Origin: Paenibacillus dokdonensis | GTDB taxonomy: Bacteria > Bacillota > Bacilli > Paenibacillales > Paenibacillaceae | DNA length: 64,000 nucleotides | Assembly: GCF_004916975.1 (NCBI RefSeq) | Contig: NZ_STGQ01000002.1 | Location: 1,068,079 to 1,132,078, forward strand | Direction: 5' to 3' | Part shown: piece after piece, positions 17,901-26,239 of the stretch | Layout of the letters: each line of letters opens with the position of its first letter | Numbering within the stretch: the stretch's first letter is position 1 | Notes under the pieces: model-generated | What the model was told of the DNA's origin: nothing | Databases searched by the model: none | Seen by the model: the letters and a program-made list of their open reading frames with translations, nothing else | Program-made: the position numbers and the translations under genes

Positions 17901-18058
17901 ATGTGATCATACCGGAGGACCAACTGGGTAAGACGACGCCTCCGGCAGATAGCACACAAGACACTACGCAGAATACCACAGAAGGTGACTCGCTGAACGG
18001 TACTCAGAATACACAAAGCAGCGATCAAAGCAGCACACAGGATACCGGTAAAAAATAA
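14930..18058 (+). CDS. GTPase-associated protein 1 (GAP1)-like membrane protein
   Basis: 1042 residues. The ATG at 14930 overlaps the GTPase stop by one base (TGATG); GTG at 14927 is the alternative. The N-terminus (MYTRERRGIF, then TIARSPGL) resembles the GAP1 N-terminal domain, followed by a long helical middle domain. These proteins are encoded beside DO-GTPases and are thought to be their effectors or regulators. A transmembrane helix at about 766-786 is followed by an extracytoplasmic segment with a Ser/Thr/Gly/Asp-rich low-complexity stretch and a short ordered block near residue 965. The inner two thirds would meet the GTPase, and the tail would reach into the wall. The last gene of the rightward arm, followed by a strong terminator. 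Confidence 0.75.
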   Translation: MLTPNMIQQQMYTRERRGIFRSTEGFDTIARSPGLDHAYIKKVLHPFCQYDAPAELTARTEKEGQEYPDALHVVHTEAGETIVGRSVYQPADFTGLRSAFFTHNYVIPADFKDSPETDYRSWLNAAFAERYDIEQGMELPELPAIPSKERGGNFTRDEALGLLQELKMDEQVFKQLLFAAMASVSGKKKVYIVLDVDIEQLSEKAKQLLTLLFASLPYGVRRQLGFLTYAKEPQSKKGIQIMFVEKGSLRLNDRSIEKDFLFELAAGRVFNADLDWGDQPYLDFAWDNLGNPERTERFYEFAARMLKDMEPIRQISIASYHELAVLFQIEEGNAKLYEPNKLAVLRGMLDYLSPAGALPSKMRLNDLFLASFDLEFDSVKQGEIPELEVMECIKDYYRVDKKHSERKIVEYFIRTLNNAISKNRKDLLPAIYAMIESDAELSQAFFSRVLASPGLPKLLYDPYIENRLKKAPKARDVVELLNRWVVNHPVVLDSDFFTKLAETQMADKLRKEAEPVKAVNQLLDQLDKLDQDPQRGFSLVEGGSRFVDRLMYAANLFLLKDIQVDKLTKEQLLQIGFLNNPKEFRTWVSRFDSRTRSKGEVMLAAYQWFSNPHPELSVLKGLAPAERDEVQQLGQSWLRKEVGASRFESITMAFYYDVDTEAVDYSGLMEFMHKHAPNPETVYEFIQWSASQPAFVRPRGLVPAYATAIVNYFKNYDNHAFKNKENVRKYFDTAAPVLKPVYAKVKNEQASPLVRFLRGNPKVFRLSSVLMLIIVVVGGMLLVLKANGGFIKEPVEKPVDAVKPPVAVTPQKEPEIVKEVPVLTSKTLKNADKTRVTQLTFHFKEPASCRDFTAGEVTIMGKDGSIILEIPSPAFDHKCAADPVQDQGKGTDAGTDATTRQNGSSTTDGTAGSTGTADTAGKSDTSGAGKSDDSKDSGTTGDGTAGISGSGGSEGSETSSAADYTSSVNLKLIKKLDLTKVDKVLVDNVPYVIIPEDQLGKTTPPADSTQDTTQNTTEGDSLNGTQNTQSSDQSSTQDTGKK

Positions 18059-18078
18059 TATTTTAAAATTACTGATTC

Positions 18079-18120
18079 GGAGTGTCCTTCATCCAGGTAT
18101 GGGTGAGGACACTCCTTTTT
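18079..18120 (+). terminator. Intrinsic terminator after the GAP1-like gene
   Basis: GGAGTGTCC (18079-18087) pairs with GGACACTCC (18107-18115) and runs into TTTTT. It lies between two convergent genes. Confidence 0.85.
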
Positions 18121-18125
18121 GTATT

Positions 18126-18533
18126 TTACGCCTTCATCTGCGGTGAATCGGGATGCAGCTCCATAAACTCAATCCGGTTTCCGTCAGGATCCTTCGCCCA
18201 GCACTGCCAGTTATGGTCCTTGCCCTGCAAGGGTTCCACATCGAGTGGCACGCCGCTGTTTTTCAAATGAGCAGCGATTTCATTGATGCTTTCAACCTCA
18301 AGGCACAGATGGGAGAAACCGATCGGATGGGCTATTTTCTGCGGTTTATTTTGGCCGCCATAAAAGAGCTCGATAAACTGGCCATCGCTTACCTTAATAT
18401 ACTCAATCCAGGGATTGCCTTGATCATCTTCGATAGAGAATGCCTTTTTGAAGCCGAGGATGCCGCAGTAAAAGTTCAGGGACTGCTCCATATCAGCCAC
18501 GTCAAATGCCAGATGCCCAATTCGTTTGATCAT
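18126..18533 (-). CDS. VOC (glyoxalase/bleomycin-resistance superfamily) protein
   Basis: 135 residues, a complete single vicinal-oxygen-chelate module pair. It begins KRIGHLAFDVADMEQSLNFY, the usual first beta strand with a metal-site His (H7). Further family features are GFSHLCLEV in the second half and KDPDGNRIEFMEL at the end, where the last Glu is the usual metal ligand. The fold suggests a metal-dependent lyase, isomerase or dioxygenase acting on a small molecule, or a resistance protein. The substrate cannot be told. Stands alone, convergent with the GAP1-like gene. Confidence 0.85.
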   Translation of the reverse strand: MIKRIGHLAFDVADMEQSLNFYCGILGFKKAFSIEDDQGNPWIEYIKVSDGQFIELFYGGQNKPQKIAHPIGFSHLCLEVESINEIAAHLKNSGVPLDVEPLQGKDHNWQCWAKDPDGNRIEFMELHPDSPQMKA

Positions 18534-18772
18534 TTGGATAACCTCCCGTTAATTTCCGCGAAATGAAAACGCAGCGTTTATTTGGTAACGCCTTCATCGT
18601 AATCAAGGTTGGGTTATTTTTCAATATAATTCATAGGGTTTATGTAAGCCGACAGATAATTGAGTGGAAAGGACGTTTCAGTTAATGTTCGGTTTCTGAG
18701 CGTAATATTGTAATATATGAAATGATAAACGTTTAAAAATTTGTAAAATACGAATTATTTATAATATATTGA
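18534..18772. other. AT-rich intergenic stretch before the riboswitch promoter
   Basis: The divergent gap between the VOC gene and the flavoprotein gene is 444 bp. Its right half holds the promoter and riboswitch listed separately. In the left part only AT-rich sequence and the probable VOC promoter region were seen; no gene. Confidence 0.5.
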
Positions 18773-18801
18773 TTGACACATTCGTATTTATTCGATAAAC
18801 T
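18773..18801 (+). promoter_or_regulatory. SigA-type promoter of the riboswitch transcript
   Basis: TTGACA (18773-18778), 17-base spacer, TAAACT (18796-18801). Transcription should begin near 18808, about 26 bases before the aptamer. Confidence 0.6.
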
Positions 18802-18833
18802 TACCACTGTTGTTGATTATATAAAGATGATTG

Positions 18834-18898
18834 TTCGTATATCCTCATTGATATGGTGTGAGGGTTTCTACAAGAGACCGTAAATCTCTGGCTACGAA
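18834..18898 (+). promoter_or_regulatory. Purine riboswitch aptamer, guanine/hypoxanthine type
   Basis: P1 is TTCGTA (18834-18839) with TACGAA (18893-18898). P2 is CCTCAT with GTGAGG around the GATATGG loop. The joining GGTTTCTAC and the CCGTAAA loop of P3 match the purine aptamer consensus. The residue equivalent to position 74 is C (18892), which selects guanine or hypoxanthine rather than adenine. Downstream, GAATAGG (18896-18902) can pair with CCTATTC (18917-18923), which would compete with P1, and a T7 run follows at 18936-18942. I could not draw a textbook terminator, so the switching mechanism is open. It lies in the leader of the flavoprotein gene. Confidence 0.9.
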
Positions 18899-18977
18899 TA
18901 GGCTGCTTTTGGCATACCTATTCATTTGTCAGGGATTTTTTTGTGCAAACTACTCATTATTTTTCGGGAGGGTCACG

Positions 18978-20408
18978 ATGAACAAATATGATGTCATTGT
19001 CGTTGGAGCCGGTCCAGCCGGTATTTTCGCCTGTTATGAATTTGTGCTGAAGGCACCGCATCTGAAGGTGCTGCTCGTGGATAAAGGACATGATATTTAT
19101 CGCCGCAGCTGTCCGATTCTAGAGGACAAAATAAAACTCTGTCCGCCTGCAGGAGGCCGTAAAGAATTCGCAGGATGCATGCCAGCATGCTCGATAACGG
19201 CCGGTTTTGGTGGCGCAGGGGCATACAGTGACGGGAAATTCAACATTACGACCGAATTCGGCGGCTGGCTGACGGATTATTTATCGCCTTCCAAGGTCAT
19301 AGATTTGATCCGTTACGTAGATGCCCTTAACCTGGAGCATGGCGCGACGACGAACATCACCGACCCGACAACGGATGTCATCCGCGGTATTGAGCAGCGC
19401 GGCTATGCTGCCGGACTTAAGCTGCTGCGGGCACAGGTGCGGCATCTGGGCACCGAGCAGAATCAGGAGATCCTGAAATCGATATATGAATATTTGAAAA
19501 CCCGCATCGATATGATGTTCAAAGCCGAAGTCGAGGATATTGTGACGACCAAAGACGGCAGCACGCATACGGTGCACGGCATTTTGCTTAAAAATGGGGA
19601 GAGTTACGAAGCGGAACGGGTGATGATTGCGCCGGGCCGGGACGGTTCGGGCTGGCTTACCTCGATTCTTAAGAAACGCCGCCTGAAAATGTACAATAAT
19701 CAGGTGGATGTGGGCGTTCGCGTGGAAACCTCAGATGTGGTCATGCGGGAAATCAACGAGCATCTGTATGAAGGAAAGTTCATCTTCAACACCTCGGTGG
19801 GAACAAGAGTCAGAACCTTTTGCAGCAATCCATCCGGTCATGTGGTGGTGGAAAACCATACGGGAGCGATGGCTGCTAACGGCCATTCCTTTAAGGATCC
19901 GGCGCTTGGATCATCCAATACGAACTTTGCCCTGCTGGTCTCGCATAAGTTCACGGAGCCTTTTGACAAGCCCAATGAATATGCGCGCGAGATTTGCAAA
20001 AGAGCCAATGACCTGTCAAATGGCGGGATTATTGTTCAGAAGTATGGGGATATCCTGCGCGGCAGACGATCCACGGAAGCGCGGATCCGCGAAGGCTTTC
20101 TAGAGCCGACACTGAAGGAGGCTGTGCCGGGGGATCTGGGGCTTGTACTGCCTTACAATACGATGAAGAGCCTTGTCGAAATGATGCAGGCGCTCGATCA
20201 GGTGACGCCGGGGATTGCCTCGGAGCATACGTTATTTTATGGTGTGGAGGCAAAGTTCTACTCGGCTCGTCCGAAGCTGTCGGAGACGCTGGAGACGGAA
20301 ATCCGCGGACTGTATTGCGGCGGTGACGGCGCGGGAATTACACGGGGTCTGGCGCAGGCGGGTGCAGCGGGCGTTTGGATTGCGCGTGGGATGATAGACT
20401 CAATGTAA
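18978..20408 (+). CDS. NAD(P)/FAD-dependent dehydrogenase (COG2509-like)
   Basis: 476 residues from the ATG behind GGGAGGG (18966-18972). A longer in-frame start at 18858 lies inside the riboswitch and must be rejected. The N-terminus has the dinucleotide-binding VVGAGPAGIFA motif followed by VDKG at the end of strand 2, and a late GGDGAG motif typical of FAD proteins. Cysteines cluster in SCPILEDKIKLC and GCMPACS. The family is an uncharacterised FAD dehydrogenase group. Control by a guanine riboswitch suggests a role tied to purine level, for example purine or flavin metabolism, but no reaction can be assigned. A strong terminator follows. Confidence 0.85.
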   Translation: MNKYDVIVVGAGPAGIFACYEFVLKAPHLKVLLVDKGHDIYRRSCPILEDKIKLCPPAGGRKEFAGCMPACSITAGFGGAGAYSDGKFNITTEFGGWLTDYLSPSKVIDLIRYVDALNLEHGATTNITDPTTDVIRGIEQRGYAAGLKLLRAQVRHLGTEQNQEILKSIYEYLKTRIDMMFKAEVEDIVTTKDGSTHTVHGILLKNGESYEAERVMIAPGRDGSGWLTSILKKRRLKMYNNQVDVGVRVETSDVVMREINEHLYEGKFIFNTSVGTRVRTFCSNPSGHVVVENHTGAMAANGHSFKDPALGSSNTNFALLVSHKFTEPFDKPNEYAREICKRANDLSNGGIIVQKYGDILRGRRSTEARIREGFLEPTLKEAVPGDLGLVLPYNTMKSLVEMMQALDQVTPGIASEHTLFYGVEAKFYSARPKLSETLETEIRGLYCGGDGAGITRGLAQAGAAGVWIARGMIDSM

Positions 20409-20441
20409 TCTGTAAAAATATGATCAAGACCGGTAAACGGG

Positions 20442-20474
20442 AAGTCCGCTTGGAGCCAAGCGGGCTTTTTTTTT
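20442..20474 (+). terminator. Intrinsic terminator after the flavoprotein gene
   Basis: Stem of up to 12 pairs, 20442-20453 with 20456-20467 (one T-G pair), followed by an unbroken T-run to 20474. Confidence 0.9.
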
Positions 20475-20656
20475 GTATCGAAGCATGCCTAATCTTTTCC
20501 TATGCGCGGTATAAGCCTGAGATGTCAAAAGAACAAACTTTAGTTGGTTTAATATACGAAGATTAATATATTAAAATGATTTTATATCGAAATGTGGGAT
20601 TTTCTTCTAGCATTTTGAGCAAAAACATCGAAACATGCTGAAACGGAGGAATATCA

Positions 20657-22176
20657 TTGCGTAGCCATAAAAAAATATTTGCCGCGTCCTTATCGCTGCT
20701 TATGGCACTAAGTATACCGGTGTATGCCTATGGAGAAGGCAGCCGCCCAGAGGGTTTGCTTACCGAGGTGAGGACCGTGCCGGATCTTCCAACAGTACCG
20801 GGAACAGGCAGCGGACTGGATTTGATCCCCCATGAATGGCGAATGACGGAGCGTTCCTTGATGAGACCGGACGGAAGCGTGCTGCTAACGGATGCGGTCC
20901 ATCATGTCATCTGGAAAGTCAAAGACGGGATGAAGTCGGTATTCGCCGGACTGGAGATTCCACTCGGATATGATGGAACCGATCGGCCGCTTGGTGCCTA
21001 CCTCGATGGAGCAACCGGCAAGTCTTTTTTCGATAGACCCGTTGGAATCGCTGCCGATGAGGCAGGCAATGTGTATGTTGCCGATTCAGGCAATCATGTC
21101 ATCCGCAAAATCGATACGCAGGGAAAAGTGACAACGGTAGCGGGCAATGGTGTATTGGGCTTTGCCGACGGAAAAGGTGCTGAAGCGCGGTTTGATACTC
21201 CGGAGGATGTAGCCGTAGCCAAGGATGGTACGATCTATGTCGCCGACACCATGAATCATGCCATCCGAAAAGTGACTGCGGCGGGTGAAGTCCGCACGCT
21301 GAACACTGTTTCTGACCGGGCTGTCGAAGTATATCCGGGAGTGGTGTCCGCTGCCGGGAGCTATAGGGATGGGCCTATGGCCCAGGCTCTGTTCAATGAA
21401 CCATCGGGACTGGCTCTCGACGACAAGGGGAATTTGTATGTCAGCGATACCGGCAATCAGGTCATACGATATATTGATTTTGGTTCAGGCAAGGTCTCAA
21501 CGGTCGCTGGAAAAGTCCATTCAGAATATACACGAAGCACCAAAATGCTGTATGCCGATGGCGGTTACCAGGATGGTCCTACGCAGCTGGCTGAATTCCG
21601 TTTTCCCAAAGGACTTGCCTGGTCCTCAAGGCTGCAGCAGCTGTATGTGGCCGATTCCCAGAACGGTGTTATTCGCGCGTAATAAAAGGCAACTCGGTAT
21701 ACACGCTGCTCGGATCGCTTCAGGGCGAAACGGGCAAAACGGACGGGACTGAAAAAAGCGCAAAGCTGGATCATCCGGAAGGAGTCAGCGTCAATCCTGA
21801 CGGTTCCAGTGGATGGATCACGGGTGATGGGACGCGTACTTGGAAGCTGGCCGAGCTGCCAGTGGGGCGTCCGGATCGCGCAATCGCTGCAGCTTATGGA
21901 TCAAGCTGGTTAACGGTCCAGCCGGAGATGAAGCATGGGCAGATCATGACACCTCTTCGTGAGACGGCAGAGGAATTGGGTTTTACGGTAACGTCAATTA
22001 CGAAAAGTACGGTGGAACTGCGGCAGAATGGACGGCAAGTACAATTCAAACTGCCTGAAAGCATATATAACCGTGACAATCTGCTGTATGTCCCGCTGCA
22101 TCTGCTGGCAGAAAGCCTGGGCAGGGATGTGCAGTGGCTCCAGAAACAGCAGGTCATTATGATTCGGGACAAATAA
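20657..22176 (+). pseudogene. Secreted NHL-repeat protein with C-terminal stalk domain, frameshifted
   Basis: TTG start behind GGAGGA (20645-20650). A signal peptide (about 1-27) is followed by at least four NHL beta-propeller units with the pattern NVYVADSGNHVIRK. The frame closes at 21682, but the following sequence continues in another frame without stops to 22176. It first completes a propeller blade (VIKGNSVYTL), then gives a copper-amine-oxidase N-terminal-type stalk domain. Removing one CG from the (CG)3 at 21674-21679 restores ATT CGC GTA ATA and a 505-residue product. So it is either a recent frameshift or a sequence error. Twenty bases separate it from the FecR-domain gene, suggesting one operon and a shared role at the cell surface. 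Confidence 0.8.
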
Positions 22177-22195
22177 ACGGAAACGGAGGACCGAA

Positions 22196-24469
22196 ATGAA
22201 AAAGAATCGTTTAACCTTTAAAATTACAGGCTCCTTGGCAGCGCTCCTGCTGGGGCTGTCATCGGCCGCAGGCGCAGCATCCGCTGCGGATACTGGCAAC
22301 CGCTCCATCGTGATTAGCGAAATCAAGGGCACTGCCTATATCAGTCATGGCGGTACGAAACAGATCCGCGCATACAAAGGCATGGAGCTTAGAACAGGAG
22401 ACCGGATTGTCAGCGGCATTGGAGGCATTACTTTATCCATCCCCGATGAGGGGGATCAAATCACGCTTGGGGATAACAGCGAGCTTAATGTTGTGCTGTT
22501 GAATGCCTCCAACGGACACACAGCGACCAAACTTCAGCTGGTGCGCGGAGAGGCCTATGCAGATGTGCATGATCTCAGGCAATCCCGGGATTTCTTCGAG
22601 CTCAGTCCTTCAGACCGGAGGCTCGAAGTCAAAGGGACGCATTTTTATGTGGGCGTGGATCCTTTAACCGGGCAATCGACGGTATTCGTTGCGGCCGGAA
22701 CCGTAAATGCAGCACCACAAGGCAATTCGGCCAGCAGCGAAGAGTCTTCAACGCTCCTGTATCCCGGCCAGCAGCTTGCACCCATTTCCGGTTCGGAGTC
22801 AGGTAATCCGGAGACTGCGATCTCGGATATCTCCCAATTCATATCCAATGCTTCGCCGGAAGTCATTGAAGCTCTCATCCGAAGTAAAGGAGAGATTGAT
22901 AAGGAGAATGATGATTTCATTAACAAAATGAAGAAGGGGCTTGAACAGTCCGGTGGTCCTTCTGATCTTTCAGAACAAATCAAAAAACTTGAGGAGTTAC
23001 AGAAGGTACAGCAAAACCTGAATACGCTAGTCTCCGATATTGCCAAACAGGCATTAGGAAGCAATAAACTCTCTGAATCGGAGCTGGAAAAGGCCATACA
23101 AGAAGCAAACCGTAATTCCTCTGATTCAACCAAACCGATAAATCTGAATCCAGGCTCTGCATTGAATCCATCCAAGGATGCATTTGATGAAGTCAGCAAA
23201 AGGCAGCAGGAGGCGATAAGGCAAAAGCAGCAAGAAGCGGCAAGGCAAGAGGAAGAGAGGGATGAACAGAAAAAGCGCCAGCAGGAAGAGCTGAGTAAAA
23301 AGCTGCAGGACCAGCTAGATAAACTCAATGAGATGAAAAGGAAGCTGGATGAAGCGAATCAAAAAGCCCAGGAAGACAAAGACCGTAAGGCTGGAGAAGA
23401 CTACGGAAAACAACTGACAGATGAACAGAAAGAGCAGCTCAAGAAGGATCAGGACCAACGTCAACAGGATCAGGACCGGATGGAGACTCCCAAACCGGCA
23501 AGTGCACAGCAGCCCCCGGCTTCCTCAGGATCTGGATCTTCCGCAGGAGGAACAGTATCGAACCCGAACCCGCCACTTGAGCCCCCTGTTCAGCCTCCGG
23601 TAACTCCTCCAGTGAAGCCGCCCGTCAATCCGCCGGTTGAACCACCAGTGGATTCCACGGAGTTCGTTCTTAATTTTCAAGAGGATCCTACGGGAGATAG
23701 GCTGGCCGGAGAAGACCACTCTCTGAATTTTAAACTTCGTTCGGAAAAGCAGGATCCGCAGACGCCTGTTAAGATAAAGGTGACATATACTCCGGATAAA
23801 GAGATGAGCTTTGACGGAATCGCATACTACTATGGGTATAAGGATTATTCTTCCACAGGGAATTTCGTAAATCGCAGCGTCACGCTCGATGCTGGTGAAG
23901 GGACCCCGTTTACGCTGCAGGAACTTTCCGTAAATCCAATCTCTTTGCGCACGATTTGGATGAAGCCTGCAAAATACACCATAACCGTAGAGCTCATTCA
24001 GGCCGGGGAGACGCAGAAGTCTCTGGGAACCTATACACGCTCGTTTAACGTTATATCCGGGTATCCAGCTGTTACCGGAACACATGGAAGCCATGTAGAG
24101 CAGCTATTGGAGCCACCTGCTGTGGCGGATCCGTTGAAGCTGAGACTGCAGCTGAGCCTTCAGAAGCTCGAAGAGGGCGGCAGCGCAGCTCTTGGACAGC
24201 ATTTTAAGCTATATTACCACGGCCAGCTTGTCGGGGACGGAGAGACGAACGGTGACGGGATCGCTAAACTGCATGGTCAGGCGAATGAAGTACCCGATGT
24301 TTCAGAAGAAGGATTTAAGCTTGTATGGCTGGGTGCAGAGTCTGGGGAATATAACATGACGGGTCAATGGTCGATGGTTAATGGAACAGGCGAAGATGAA
24401 GAGCAGGAAAATATAAATTCCCCTTTCCATTATCATTATTCCATTACTGCTCCTGAATTCGGCTCTTAA
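22196..24469 (+). CDS. Secreted FecR-domain protein with coiled coil and Pro-rich linker
   Basis: 757 residues with a signal peptide (about 1-31, AASAAD). Residues about 40-170 form a FecR-type domain (GMELRTGDRI, LRLEVKGTHF-like end). Then come a helical region, a Gln/Lys/Glu-rich coiled coil (about 335-430), a Ser/Gly spacer, a Pro-rich linker of repeated PPV units (about 462-483), and two beta-rich domains at the end. Stand-alone secreted FecR proteins in Gram-positives are usually surface-associated and not sigma regulators. No sortase signal or membrane helix at the C-terminus. Probably co-expressed with the upstream NHL/stalk gene. Confidence 0.8.
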   Translation: MKKNRLTFKITGSLAALLLGLSSAAGAASAADTGNRSIVISEIKGTAYISHGGTKQIRAYKGMELRTGDRIVSGIGGITLSIPDEGDQITLGDNSELNVVLLNASNGHTATKLQLVRGEAYADVHDLRQSRDFFELSPSDRRLEVKGTHFYVGVDPLTGQSTVFVAAGTVNAAPQGNSASSEESSTLLYPGQQLAPISGSESGNPETAISDISQFISNASPEVIEALIRSKGEIDKENDDFINKMKKGLEQSGGPSDLSEQIKKLEELQKVQQNLNTLVSDIAKQALGSNKLSESELEKAIQEANRNSSDSTKPINLNPGSALNPSKDAFDEVSKRQQEAIRQKQQEAARQEEERDEQKKRQQEELSKKLQDQLDKLNEMKRKLDEANQKAQEDKDRKAGEDYGKQLTDEQKEQLKKDQDQRQQDQDRMETPKPASAQQPPASSGSGSSAGGTVSNPNPPLEPPVQPPVTPPVKPPVNPPVEPPVDSTEFVLNFQEDPTGDRLAGEDHSLNFKLRSEKQDPQTPVKIKVTYTPDKEMSFDGIAYYYGYKDYSSTGNFVNRSVTLDAGEGTPFTLQELSVNPISLRTIWMKPAKYTITVELIQAGETQKSLGTYTRSFNVISGYPAVTGTHGSHVEQLLEPPAVADPLKLRLQLSLQKLEEGGSAALGQHFKLYYHGQLVGDGETNGDGIAKLHGQANEVPDVSEEGFKLVWLGAESGEYNMTGQWSMVNGTGEDEEQENINSPFHYHYSITAPEFGS
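23578..23655 (+). repeat. Short tandem repeats coding PPV units
   Basis: In-frame repeats of about 12 bases encode the Pro-rich linker (PPVQPPVTPPVKPPVN and on). They probably form an extended rigid spacer and may vary in number between strains. Confidence 0.7.
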
Positions 24470-24549
24470 TGTTTTGATTTTTACTGCGTTTGAATATCGG
24501 TGTGATCCAGGAGGAGAATATCTCTTTCTGGATTTTTTTTAATTATATC

Positions 24550-24578
24550 TTGATAATAAATAAACTATAAAATATAAT
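24550..24578 (+). promoter_or_regulatory. SigA-type promoter of the MATE gene
   Basis: TTGATA (24550-24555), 17-base spacer, TATAAT (24573-24578). This leaves a leader of about 140 bases before the start codon, in which no known riboswitch was recognised. Confidence 0.65.
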
Positions 24579-24724
24579 GTCTAAGTATTAATCAAACGAA
24601 TTAATTAATTGTCTATAAAAATCGAAATAATGGTTATTCTGTCACCTTCTTGGCCCAAGCTGTTGTAAATGAGGTGCTTTACCTTTACTTTCGTTCAATT
24701 TATAGGATAAAGGGAGATGGTGTA

Positions 24725-26155
24725 ATGAATTCGTCACAGCAAGCCGCCGGACATGCGGCGGAGAACCGAAGGCCTGAGGGGGCGCCCCAGCTGGCTTCTC
24801 AAGTCCAGCCCGGCGTCTACCGTGCAATGATCGCTTTTTTGATTCCCCTGCTTCTTAGCAATGTTCTGCAGTCCATCGGCCAGTTGGCTGGTGCGATTGT
24901 TGTCGGACGCTGGATCGGAGTGGATGCACTCGCAGCATTATCTGCTTTTTTTCCACTCTTTTTCCTGCTTGTATCGTTTGTGATCGGAATCGGTTCAGGC
25001 AGCGCAATCCTGATTGGCCAGGCGTATGGAGCCGGAAATATGGATAAACTGAAAAGCATAGTGGGAACGACGCTGACCTTTACCTTCCTGCTCGGTATCG
25101 TGCTCGCTGCAGCGGGTGGTATTTTTACGGAGGATATTCTGCGCCTGGTCGGCACCCCGGCTAACATTATGGAGGTCACGGTAAACTATGCGCGCATTAT
25201 GTTTTGGAGCCTGCCGGTTATGTTTCTATATATGGTATATACCACGTTCATGCGGGGAACCGGCGATTCCAAGACACCTTTTTATTCACTGATCGTCAGT
25301 ACGGTCTTGAATCTGGTATTCCTGCCGGTTCTGATTTTCGGATGGCTGGGTCTGCCCAAATGCGGGATTTACGGAGCAGCATATGCGAATTTGATTTCAA
25401 CCGTCATTACGTTTGTTCTGTTGCTTCTGTATGCGCATTGGAAGAAAAGCCCGCTTCGATTGGATGCTTCAGTCCGCAAGCATTTGCGTATGAACGAGGA
25501 GATGCTGAAGCTGCTGCTCCGGCTGGGGATTCCATCCAGCGTTAGCATGATTCTCGTTTCATTGTCTGAGATTGCAGTAATCGTATTCGTGAACCGGTTT
25601 GGCTCAAATGCCACCGCCGCGTACGGATCGGTCAATCAGGTGGTGAGCTATGTGCAGATGCCGGCAATCAGCTTGGGCATGACGGTTTCCGTCCTTGCGG
25701 CGCAGTCCATTGGTGCCAAACAGCAAGAACGTCTGAAAGAGGTCATCCGCGCCGGCATCGTCCTGAACTATATCATCGGCGTGGTGCTCATGATTCCGAT
25801 TTACATTTTCTCGAAAAATATTTTGTCCTGGTTCATTACAAGTCCGCAGACGCTGGATATTGCCCATCAGTTGCTTATGATTACGTTATGGAGCTACCTG
25901 ATTTTTGGTCATGTGCAGATTATTGCGGCAACGATGCGGGCGAGCGGGGTTGTGTTCTGGCCGATGATTTTCAGCGTGATTTCGATCTGGTGTGTTGAGG
26001 TGCCGGTGGCATACTTGCTCTCCTACCATACAAATCTCGGCATCCGCGGCATTTGGCTGGGATATCCGGCAGCATTTATCGTCAGCATGATATTGGTCTA
26101 TTCTTATTACTGGCTGTCATGGAAAAAGAAACGGATTATCAGTTTGGTAGAGTAA
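24725..26155 (+). CDS. MATE-family efflux transporter
   Basis: 476 residues from the ATG behind GGGAG (24712-24716); a farther upstream in-frame start at 24650 has no ribosome site. Twelve hydrophobic helices in two halves, with the family features VVGRWIGVDALAALSAFFPL near the start and GIGSGSAILIGQAYGAG in the first half. These carriers export drugs or metabolites using a Na+ or H+ gradient. The substrate is not evident. It has its own promoter and terminator, so it is monocistronic. Confidence 0.9.
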   Translation: MNSSQQAAGHAAENRRPEGAPQLASQVQPGVYRAMIAFLIPLLLSNVLQSIGQLAGAIVVGRWIGVDALAALSAFFPLFFLLVSFVIGIGSGSAILIGQAYGAGNMDKLKSIVGTTLTFTFLLGIVLAAAGGIFTEDILRLVGTPANIMEVTVNYARIMFWSLPVMFLYMVYTTFMRGTGDSKTPFYSLIVSTVLNLVFLPVLIFGWLGLPKCGIYGAAYANLISTVITFVLLLLYAHWKKSPLRLDASVRKHLRMNEEMLKLLLRLGIPSSVSMILVSLSEIAVIVFVNRFGSNATAAYGSVNQVVSYVQMPAISLGMTVSVLAAQSIGAKQQERLKEVIRAGIVLNYIIGVVLMIPIYIFSKNILSWFITSPQTLDIAHQLLMITLWSYLIFGHVQIIAATMRASGVVFWPMIFSVISIWCVEVPVAYLLSYHTNLGIRGIWLGYPAAFIVSMILVYSYYWLSWKKKRIISLVE

Positions 26156-26172
26156 TGATATAAAAAAAGCTT

Positions 26173-26198
26173 AAAGCCGGGCTCTGCCCGGCTTTTTT
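26173..26198 (+). terminator. Intrinsic terminator after the MATE gene
   Basis: GCCGGGC (26176-26182), 3-base loop, GCCCGGC (26186-26192), six T residues. Confidence 0.92.
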
Positions 26199-26239
26199 GC
26201 ATGATGCCGCATTTGACACAGGATCGTTACACTTTTCAA

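Noticed and set aside
18858..18977. 40-codon N-terminal extension of the flavoprotein
   Set aside because: This DNA is the 3' half of the purine riboswitch and its downstream region; a good ribosome site supports 18978.
23578..23655. CRISPR-like short repeats
   Set aside because: The repeats are in frame inside the FecR-protein gene, have no spacers and encode Pro-rich units.
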